Below the pieces are notes generated by a model that did not search any database, had not been told where the DNA came from, and saw only the letters and a program-made list of their open reading frames with translations. A program made the translations under genes and the position numbers. A DNA stretch of 45,021 bases from an uncultured Oscillospiraceae bacterium (lineage in GTDB: Bacteria; Bacillota; Clostridia; Oscillospirales; Oscillospiraceae), in the NCBI GenBank assembly GCA_910587505.1, contig CAJULD010000023.1:1-45021 (forward strand), read 5' to 3'. Each line of letters begins with the position of its first letter. Position 1 is the first letter of the stretch. This document shows, piece by piece, positions 39,613 to 45,021 of the stretch.

Positions 39613-39642
39613 TTGACAATCTGCCGCGGAATGCGGTATTAT
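39613..39642 (+). promoter_or_regulatory. Sigma-A promoter of the acyltransferase fusion
   Basis: TTGACA (39613-39618), 18-bp spacer, TATTAT (39637-39642), ~86 bp before the ATG. Confidence 0.7.
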
Positions 39643-39727
39643 ACCCTTACGGCGGAAAGCCGGGACGGTCTTTCCGGTGAAGCCTCCCGCTTCACACCGG
39701 ATAACAGAATCGGATGGAGCTGCAGAT

Positions 39728-41332
39728 ATGGAAAAAGAAAAAGTGCTTGCCCTGGCAGGGCGGCTTCGGCTGCCGGAGGCGGTGCTGCCGTCTCTGGCGG
39801 CGGGGACCCTGCCGGAAGGATTGAACATCGAACAGCTGGCAGAACCGGAGGGAGCGGAGGCGGCCTGGCAGGCCATTTCCCACCGGCTCCCCGACTGGCA
39901 GGAGGACGGCGGCATGGCGCATCTGGCGGTCATGCTGGCGGCAGCCTGCCGGACGGAGGATCGATACCGGCGGGAGGGCATCCCGGAGGAGGTGTTCCTG
40001 GCCACCATGGACTGCTTCCGGCGGTTCCTGGAGGAGACCCGCGCCCGCACCGGGCGGTGGGCCTTTGACCGGGGCTTCTGGACGTGGCGGCAGACCGGCG
40101 GGCTGCTGTTCCGGCTGGGAACACTGGAATTTGAGTACACGAGAATGGAAGCCGGCCCCCGGCCGGAGGGACTGGAGGCGGGGGCCCCCGTCCTCAGCGT
40201 CCATATCCCCTCCGACGCGGTACTGAAGCGGGAGGAGCTGGACGCCTCCTACCGCATGGCGCGGCAGTTTTTCTCCAGGGCGAGTCTGTGCCCCTTTGGC
40301 AGGCCGGAGGCCACCGTGTGCGGGAGCTGGCTTCTGGCCCCGGCGCTGGATGAGCTGCTGCCCGAAGACTCCGGCATCCGGCGCTTTGCCGGGGATTACC
40401 TCCGCTACGACACGGACGGGGAGGATCAGGATTTCTACGAGTGGCTTTTCGGAGGGTACAGACCCACGGAGGAGCTGCCGGAGCGCACCGGACTTCAGCG
40501 GGCGGTAAAGGCCCGGCTGGCCGCCGGGGGATGCGTGGGCATGGCGAGAGGCGTTCTGAAGGAGAGGAAACAGACCATGGAGCTTGTTAAACTGACCCAT
40601 GAAAATCTGGAGCGGGAGCATATCTGCTGCGCCATATCCAACAACAGGGACGTGCAGGTCATGTCCAAAAAGGACTGGCTGCGGGAGCGTCTGGACGAAG
40701 GGCTTGTTTTTCTGAAAGGCAACGTCCGGGGGAAATGCTTTATTGAGTACATCCCCGCCGAGTACGCCTGGGCCCCCGTGGAGGCGGAGGGATATATGTA
40801 TATCGACTGCCTGTGGGTATCCGGACAGTTCAAGGGGCACGGGTACTCGAACCTCCTGCTGGACGCCTGCATTGAGGACGGCAGGGCGAAGGGGAAAAAG
40901 GGGCTTGTGGTATTGTCCTCCAAAAAGAAGCTGGGCTTTCTCGCCGACCCCGGATACATGAGACACAGGGGCTTTATGACGGCGGATCTGGCGGAGCCCT
41001 GCTTTGAGCTGCTGTACCTGCCTTTTGCGGAGGGCGCGGAGCAGCCCCGCTTCCGGGATACCGTGCGGGAGCATGGCGATATGCCGGATGGCTTTGTGCT
41101 GTATTACACGAACCAGTGCCCGTTTACCGCCAGATATGTTCCGCTGCTGGAGAGCATGGCGAAAGAGCGGAACGCGCCGCTCCGGACCGTCCATATTCAG
41201 ACCAGGGAGGCCGCGCAAAACGCCCCCTCCCCCTTCACCACCTTCTCTCTCTTCTGTGACGGCCAGCTTGTGACCCATGAGATTTTGTCGGAAAAGAAAT
41301 TTGATAAAATCCTCTCCGGTAAAGGCCTGTAG
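39728..41332 (+). CDS. Fused acyltransferase: NAT_N/GNAT_C domain plus YoaP-like GNAT
   Basis: 534 residues. Residues 1-~280 match the two-part acyltransferase seen as a separate ~290-residue protein in clostridia (LRLPEAVLPSLAAG; RLGTLEFEYTRME; VLSVHIPSDAVLKREELDASY; CGSWLLAPALDELLP). From Met284 a complete YoaP-type acetyltransferase follows: MELVKLTHENLEREHICCAIS, GYMYIDCLWVSGQFKGHGYSNLLLD with the acetyl-CoA loop, then the YoaP tail VLYYTNQCPFTARYVP. The junction (GGCVGMARGVLKERKQT) has no stop codon, and AAGGAGAGG precedes the internal ATG (40577), so the second half may also be made alone. Substrates are unknown. Confidence 0.85.
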   Translation: MEKEKVLALAGRLRLPEAVLPSLAAGTLPEGLNIEQLAEPEGAEAAWQAISHRLPDWQEDGGMAHLAVMLAAACRTEDRYRREGIPEEVFLATMDCFRRFLEETRARTGRWAFDRGFWTWRQTGGLLFRLGTLEFEYTRMEAGPRPEGLEAGAPVLSVHIPSDAVLKREELDASYRMARQFFSRASLCPFGRPEATVCGSWLLAPALDELLPEDSGIRRFAGDYLRYDTDGEDQDFYEWLFGGYRPTEELPERTGLQRAVKARLAAGGCVGMARGVLKERKQTMELVKLTHENLEREHICCAISNNRDVQVMSKKDWLRERLDEGLVFLKGNVRGKCFIEYIPAEYAWAPVEAEGYMYIDCLWVSGQFKGHGYSNLLLDACIEDGRAKGKKGLVVLSSKKKLGFLADPGYMRHRGFMTADLAEPCFELLYLPFAEGAEQPRFRDTVREHGDMPDGFVLYYTNQCPFTARYVPLLESMAKERNAPLRTVHIQTREAAQNAPSPFTTFSLFCDGQLVTHEILSEKKFDKILSGKGL

Positions 41333-41404
41333 GAAAAGCGTCAGAAATTTCACGGAAAAGCAGAAAATCCCCTGCGGGGCGGACGGGCCGGCTGAATTTT
41401 TCAA

Positions 41405-41449
41405 TATCCCCTGCCGGGGGTTGCATTCCGCCCCTTTATCTGTTAAAGT
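41405..41449 (+). promoter_or_regulatory. CsoR-type operator and csoR promoter
   Basis: Operator-like TATCCCCTGCCGGGGGTT (41405-41422) abuts and overlaps the -35 TTGCAT (41421-41426); 17-bp spacer; TAAAGT (41444-41449). A G/C-run inverted repeat of this type is bound by CsoR/RcnR proteins, suggesting autorepression. Confidence 0.55.
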
Positions 41450-41476
41450 ATTGACAAACAGACAGAGGAGGCCGAC

Positions 41477-41824
41477 ATGAACGAGGAAAAGAAGCCGGCG
41501 GAGCTGCTCGACCACGCCTATATGCACGCCCACGGGATTCCCCACGAGCACGGTCACGTCCACAGCCATACCCGGACCCGTGCGGTGGTCAACCGGCTGG
41601 CCCGCGCCATCGGCCACCTGGAGCGGGTGAAGGCCATGGTGGAGGACGGCCGGGACTGCTCGGAGGTGCTTATCCAGCTTTCCGCCGTCCGCAGCGCGCT
41701 GAACAATACCGGCAAGGTCATCTTGAAGGACCATCTGGAGCACTGCATCGTGGACGCCATGGAGACACGGGACCGCGCCGCCATCGACGAGCTGAACCGG
41801 GCAATCGAGCAGTTTGTGAAATAG
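41477..41824 (+). CDS. CsoR/FrmR-family repressor with His-rich N-terminus
   Basis: 115 residues. The all-helical core (RLARAIGHLERVKAMVEDGRDC, QLSAVRSALNNTGKVILKDHLEHC) keeps Cys61, His86 and Cys90. Their 25- and 4-residue spacing equals that of the Cu(I) triad of CsoR as I recall it. The N-terminus is unusual: eight His in residues 13-31 (HAYMHAHGIPHEHGHVHSH), which could bind extra metal. The start follows GAGGAGG. No metal exporter or formaldehyde gene is adjacent. The sensed ligand could be copper, nickel/cobalt or a sulfur species. Confidence 0.88.
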   Translation: MNEEKKPAELLDHAYMHAHGIPHEHGHVHSHTRTRAVVNRLARAIGHLERVKAMVEDGRDCSEVLIQLSAVRSALNNTGKVILKDHLEHCIVDAMETRDRAAIDELNRAIEQFVK

Positions 41825-41889
41825 CCGGAGGCAGAGAGAGTGGGACCGGGTGTAAGCCGTCATACCATTCCTCCCTGTCCACAGACAGA

Positions 41890-41917
41890 GAGCGTGCGGC
41901 TGTCCAGCCGCACGCTC
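41890..41917. terminator. Terminator hairpin after csoR
   Basis: Stem GAGCGTGCGGC / GCCGCACGCTC with a short loop. An equal stem with a different loop occurs at 42131-42165. Confidence 0.75.
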
Positions 41918-41924
41918 CTCTTCG

Positions 41925-42126
41925 TGTCAAAAAAGTGGCGTAGCCACTTTTTTGAGAAGGTTTTCGCTTCGCGCAAAGTGTTTTTCCCCGTGGGCCGGCC
42001 CAAAGGCCGGCTCAGCGCCGAAAGCGCCGCAGAGCGGCGCTTCACGCCGTACACGCCGCGGGAAAAACGGTTTCATTTTATTTGCCGCCTCCGGGCGGCA
42101 AACTCCCGGGGAGGGCTTTTTTGACA
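41925..42126. mobile_element. MITE-like foldback element, copy B (inverted)
   Basis: 202 bp with the same 11-bp termini (TGTCAAAAAAG / CTTTTTTGACA) and the same internal blocks as 19477-19670, in opposite orientation. The central part differs (GGCCGGCCCAAAGGCCGGC hairpins). No ORF. It sits between two matching terminator stems. Confidence 0.75.
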
Positions 42127-42130
42127 GACT

Positions 42131-42165
42131 GGAGGAGCGTGCGGCCGGCCGCCGCACGCTCCTCC
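42131..42165. terminator. Terminator hairpin after the symporter gene
   Basis: GGAGGAGCGTGCGGC / GCCGCACGCTCCTCC stem with a 5-nt loop, 20 bp beyond the symporter stop on the minus strand. Confidence 0.8.
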
Positions 42166-42185
42166 ATGTCAATCAGAAAATCCGC

Positions 42186-43409
42186 TTATTTCCTGGCTTC
42201 CCACCTGCTCACGCACAGGGAGCAGGCGATATCGCCGGTGACGTTCAGGCAGGTACGGCCCATGTCGAAAATCCGGTCCACTGCCACGATCAGGCCAATG
42301 TAGGCCACGGGGATGCCCAGAGTCTCCAGCACCATGGCCAGCATAATCATGCCCGCGCCGGAGACGCCGGCGGTGCCGATGGAGGCCAGCGTGGCGGTGA
42401 CCACCACGATAATCATCTGGCCCAGGGTCAGGTGAATGCCCGCGCAGGAGGCGATGAACACGGTGGCCACGCACTGGTAAATGGCGGTGCCGTCCATGTT
42501 GATGGTAGAGCCCAGCGGCAGAACGAAGGCGGAAATGTCGTCCTTCGCCCCCAGCTCATGGGCGCACTCCCTGGACACCGGCAGGGTGGCCGCGGAGGAG
42601 GTGGAGGTGAAGGCGAACATCATGGCCGCGAAGGCTCCCCGGAAGAACCTGACGGGACTCATGCCCACAAACACCTGGGCGGACAGGGAGTAAACCAGCA
42701 CCGCGTGGACAATGTAGCCGATGTAGGCGCACAGGATCACCAGGAACAGGGAGCCCAGAATGTTGGCGCCCTGCGTGGCGGTAACCCACGCCATATAAGT
42801 AAACACGCCGATGGGAGACAGGGAAATGACAAACTCCATCAGCTTTTCAATTACCGCATAGAGGGAGCTGACCAGATCCCTTGCCAGTTTGCCCTTCTCC
42901 CCGGCAACCATGATGGAGCCGCCGAAGAACAGGGACACCACGATGACCTGGAGCATATTGGCGTTGACAAAGGACTGCCACATATTGCTGGGGAAGATGT
43001 CCACCAGCACAGCCATGAAGCCGTTGAACTCTTTCGGCGTGTACTCGGCGGCGCCCAGCTGGTCGGACATGTTGGGGAACAGGTTCGCCCCGGCAAAGAT
43101 GTTGGCGAATACCAGGCCGATGACGCAGGCAATGGCGGTGGTGCACAGGAAGTAGGCCACCGTCTTCACGCCCACGGAGCCCACCTTCTTCATGTCGCCC
43201 ATGGACAGAATGCCGTCAATCATGCTCAGCAGCACCACGGGGACCACGATAAACTTCAGCAGGTTGACAAAAATGTCTCCCAGGGGCTTGAGGTAGCTGG
43301 CGGTGAAGGTCTTGCCGCCATCGCCGATCATGGAGCAGATCAGACCCACCACGATACCGGCAACCAGCGCGATGAAAATCTGTACCGGCAGACTCATTTT
43401 TTTCTTCAT
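42186..43409 (-). CDS. Dicarboxylate/amino acid:cation symporter (DAACS family)
   Basis: 407 residues, eight membrane helices and two hairpin loops. Diagnostic stretches are FAFTSTSSAATLPVSRECA (the serine-rich hairpin 1), PLGSTINMDGTAIYQC (the NMDGT cation/substrate motif) and a hairpin-2 region ASIGTAGVSGAGMIML. It imports glutamate, aspartate or C4-dicarboxylates with Na+ or H+; which one is not decidable here. The start is the ATG after AGGGAGAG; the longer open frame upstream is leader sequence. It is monocistronic with a long leader. Confidence 0.93.
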   Translation of the reverse strand: MKKKMSLPVQIFIALVAGIVVGLICSMIGDGGKTFTASYLKPLGDIFVNLLKFIVVPVVLLSMIDGILSMGDMKKVGSVGVKTVAYFLCTTAIACVIGLVFANIFAGANLFPNMSDQLGAAEYTPKEFNGFMAVLVDIFPSNMWQSFVNANMLQVIVVSLFFGGSIMVAGEKGKLARDLVSSLYAVIEKLMEFVISLSPIGVFTYMAWVTATQGANILGSLFLVILCAYIGYIVHAVLVYSLSAQVFVGMSPVRFFRGAFAAMMFAFTSTSSAATLPVSRECAHELGAKDDISAFVLPLGSTINMDGTAIYQCVATVFIASCAGIHLTLGQMIIVVVTATLASIGTAGVSGAGMIMLAMVLETLGIPVAYIGLIVAVDRIFDMGRTCLNVTGDIACSLCVSRWEARK

Positions 43410-43483
43410 ACTATACTCTCCCTCTTCACAAATAAATAACGGACGCTTCTGCCTGGGCCGTCTCCTCCTTTCTTTGCAGTGTA

Positions 43484-43514
43484 CGCCGGTTCCGCTGTCC
43501 CGGCGGAACCGGCG
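43484..43514 (-). promoter_or_regulatory. Strong hairpin in the symporter leader
   Basis: 12-bp stem CGCCGGTTCCGC / GCGGAACCGGCG with a 7-nt loop, between the promoter and the start codon. No U-run; it may stabilise or attenuate the mRNA. Confidence 0.5.
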
Positions 43515-43538
43515 CCTCATTTGCGAAACCTGTTTTTC

Positions 43539-43567
43539 ATTATAGCAAAAACGCCCAAAAAGCGCAA
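43539..43567 (-). promoter_or_regulatory. Sigma-A promoter of the symporter gene
   Basis: Minus strand TTGCGC (43567-43562), 17-bp spacer, TATAAT (43544-43539). Confidence 0.8.
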
Positions 43568-43637
43568 GAGCTTTTTCCTTTTTCTGGTAGAAAATTTACA
43601 CACGCTCTTCCCTTCCCCCGTTCCCGGTGGGCGGCGG

Positions 43638-43666
43638 GCATAGCCTGACCCGCTCCGGCATACAAT
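43638..43666 (+). promoter_or_regulatory. Sigma-E-like sporulation promoter of the spoIVF-like pair
   Basis: GCATAGC (43638-43644), 14-bp spacer, CATACAAT (43659-43666). The -10 is a full match to the mother-cell sigma-E consensus CATACAMT. It is 26 bp before the start. Confidence 0.65.
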
Positions 43667-43692
43667 AAAGGTGAAAAAAGGGGGGATCGGAA

Positions 43693-44715
43693 TTGTCTAC
43701 ATCCAACGCCGCCCGCCGCAGAGCCCGGCAGCTCCGGCGGGTCAGAACCGGCCGGAGCGGAGCGGAGCAGGCCCCGCTGCGGCTGGTCATCTGCGCCGCC
43801 ATATTCGTACTGCTGGTGGCGGCCAAGCTGCTGTTTCCGGAGGCGGTGGGGCGTCTGGCGGATTCCGCCCGGCAGCTGCTTGGCCGGGACGCGGACTTCC
43901 AGGAGGCCTTCGCCGCCATGGGCCGCGCCGTCAGCGGGCAGGAGCCGGTCAGCGACTCCCTGCAGCAGGCCTTCGCCGCCGTCTTCGACCTCTCCTCTTC
44001 CCCGGAGGAGCAGAACGTACCGGAACCGGCCGGTTCGCCGGCGCCGGCGGAAACTCCCCCCGCGCCGGAGGAGGACGCCGCGCCCGATGAAGGCGGCGCG
44101 CGGCTGCTGCGGTACAGCGCCCTCTCCCTGCCGGAAGCGGACAGGGCGGTGATGCGGGAGCTGGTCATCGACGGCTCCCTCCCCGCCTCCCCGCCGGCGG
44201 GAGACGGCGGAGCCGCGGCGGAGGACGCCTCCCGGAGCAGCTCTGAGGAGATCACGGCGGCGGCCTCCCAGGTCTACACCATGGCCGCCCTGCCGGAAAA
44301 CACCAGTCTGGAACAGCGGAATCTGGGCTTTGACCACTGCACGCCGGTGCCGGGACGGCTGAGCTCCACCTTCGGCTGGCGGGAACACCCGATTGTGGGC
44401 GGCAGCCGGTTCCACTACGGAGTGGACCTGGCGGCGGACGAGGGTACGGATGTGGTGGCCTTTGCCGACGGGCAGGTCTACGCCTCCGGGGAGAGCAGCA
44501 CCCTGGGCAACTATATCATGCTCAGCCATTCCGGCGGCTACGTCACCCTCTACGCCCACTGCAGCCGGATCACCGCCGCCGGAGACAGCGTGTCCATGGG
44601 AGAAAAGATCGCCGAGGTGGGTTCCACGGGTCTGGCCACCGGTCCCCATCTTCACTTTGAGCTCCACGACGGGGAGCTGTACCTCAATCCCATTTACTAT
44701 GTTGCGGTGGAGTAA
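43693..44715 (+). CDS. spoIVFA: SpoIVFA-like M23 (LytM) metallopeptidase-fold membrane protein
   Basis: 340 residues, TTG start behind GGGGGGA. A basic cytoplasmic N-terminus and one membrane helix (~29-47) are followed by a Pro/Ala/Glu-rich linker. The LytM domain spans ~215-340: FGWREHPIVGG, HYGVDLA (HxxxD), TLYAHCS and GPHLHFEL (HxH). All zinc ligands are present, unlike the degenerate domains of Bacillus SpoIVFA. The M50 gene overlapping its end points to the role of partner or inhibitor of pro-sigma-K processing. A SpoIIQ-like function is the alternative. Confidence 0.8.
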   Translation: MSTSNAARRRARQLRRVRTGRSGAEQAPLRLVICAAIFVLLVAAKLLFPEAVGRLADSARQLLGRDADFQEAFAAMGRAVSGQEPVSDSLQQAFAAVFDLSSSPEEQNVPEPAGSPAPAETPPAPEEDAAPDEGGARLLRYSALSLPEADRAVMRELVIDGSLPASPPAGDGGAAAEDASRSSSEEITAAASQVYTMAALPENTSLEQRNLGFDHCTPVPGRLSSTFGWREHPIVGGSRFHYGVDLAADEGTDVVAFADGQVYASGESSTLGNYIMLSHSGGYVTLYAHCSRITAAGDSVSMGEKIAEVGSTGLATGPHLHFELHDGELYLNPIYYVAVE

Positions 44716-45021
44716 GCTGGAGGCGGGCTGGGGCTTCGGCGCGCTGCTGCTCCTGTCCCTGCTGGCGGGAGCGGGGGCGGTGCTGCCGCTGGTACTGATT
44801 TCGGCGCTGTGCCACGAGCTGGGACATCTGGCGGCCCTGCGCCTGGCGGGAGCCAGGGTGGAACGGCTGCGTCTGACCGCCTTCGGCGCGGAGATCCGGG
44901 CGGATACCAGACGGCTGTCCTATCCGCGGGAAATCGCCTGCACGCTGGCGGGACCGGCGGTAAACCTGCTGCTGGCGCTGGCCTTCGGGCGGCTGGGCGG
45001 CCATTACACGGCGGCGGGCGC
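44699..45021 (+). CDS. spoIVFB: Site-2 protease (M50), SpoIVFB-like (partial)
   Basis: The first ~107 residues; cut by the right edge. A hydrophobic helix precedes the zinc motif HELGH in LISALCHELGHLAALRLAGA, followed by LTAFGAEIRAD and LAGPAVNLLLAL, the SpoIVFB subgroup pattern. In sporulation this intramembrane protease cuts pro-sigma-K in the outer forespore membrane. The start overlaps the previous gene by 17 bp, so the two are coupled. The second (NPDG-type) motif is outside the window. Confidence 0.85.
   Translation, partial: MLRWSKLEAGWGFGALLLLSLLAGAGAVLPLVLISALCHELGHLAALRLAGARVERLRLTAFGAEIRADTRRLSYPREIACTLAGPAVNLLLALAFGRLGGHYTAAG

Noticed and set aside
41951..42180. Small open frames in the foldback element copy B
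   Set aside because: They run through hairpins and are not kept in copy A.

Overview
The window is GC-rich chromosomal DNA of a spore-forming, flagellated, Gram-positive anaerobe of the clostridial type, most likely Oscillospirales (inference). Supporting genes are the germination protease gpr next to rpsT, an M23/M50 pair resembling spoIVFA-spoIVFB behind a sigma-E-like promoter, flagellin with csrA, S-layer (SLH) domains, an LtaS-type lipoteichoic acid synthase, murC, and sigma-A promoters with 17-bp spacers. I see no rRNA, tRNA, CRISPR array, prophage or IS transposase.

Layout. 1-1.8 kb: start of a secreted repeat protein behind two tandem c-di-GMP-I riboswitches. 1.8-8.6 kb: housekeeping genes (endonuclease IV, VanZ-like protein, CCA-adding enzyme, murC, and htpG behind a CIRCE operator). 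8.6-18.7 kb: an AraC regulator, an ABC-2 exporter operon with a structured leader, an xdhC-iclR-FAD oxidoreductase-dehydrogenase-DUF2161 operon, a second AraC regulator and a zinc-ribbon protein. 19-23 kb: bactofilin, a very large flagellin with internally duplicated segments, and csrA. 23.1-29.5 kb: a cobalamin-riboswitch-led operon for a surface-anchored CbiK-like chelatase, a lipoprotein and a FecBCD-type ABC importer. 29.6-34.8 kb: xpaC-telA-TPM operon and ltaS. 34.9-41.8 kb: gpr, rpsT, a LytTR/GHKL two-component system, acetyltransferases and a CsoR-family repressor. 42-45 kb: a dicarboxylate symporter and the spoIVF-like pair.

The most notable system is the 23.1-29.5 kb operon. An extracellular protein carries three SLH repeats, a CbiK chelatase domain with all three metal ligands kept, and a C-terminal domain that recurs in the lipoprotein encoded next. 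An importer of the FecBCD/BtuCDF class follows. With the B12 riboswitch, this suggests a cell-wall relay for capturing or remodelling corrinoids or other metallo-tetrapyrroles.

Other non-coding signals are the tandem c-di-GMP riboswitches on a surface protein, a CsrA-type hairpin in the flagellin leader beside csrA, LytTR-type direct repeats, a CsoR-type operator, and two copies of a ~200-bp foldback element with 11-bp terminal inverted repeats. Each copy lies between near-duplicate terminator hairpins at the junction of convergent genes.
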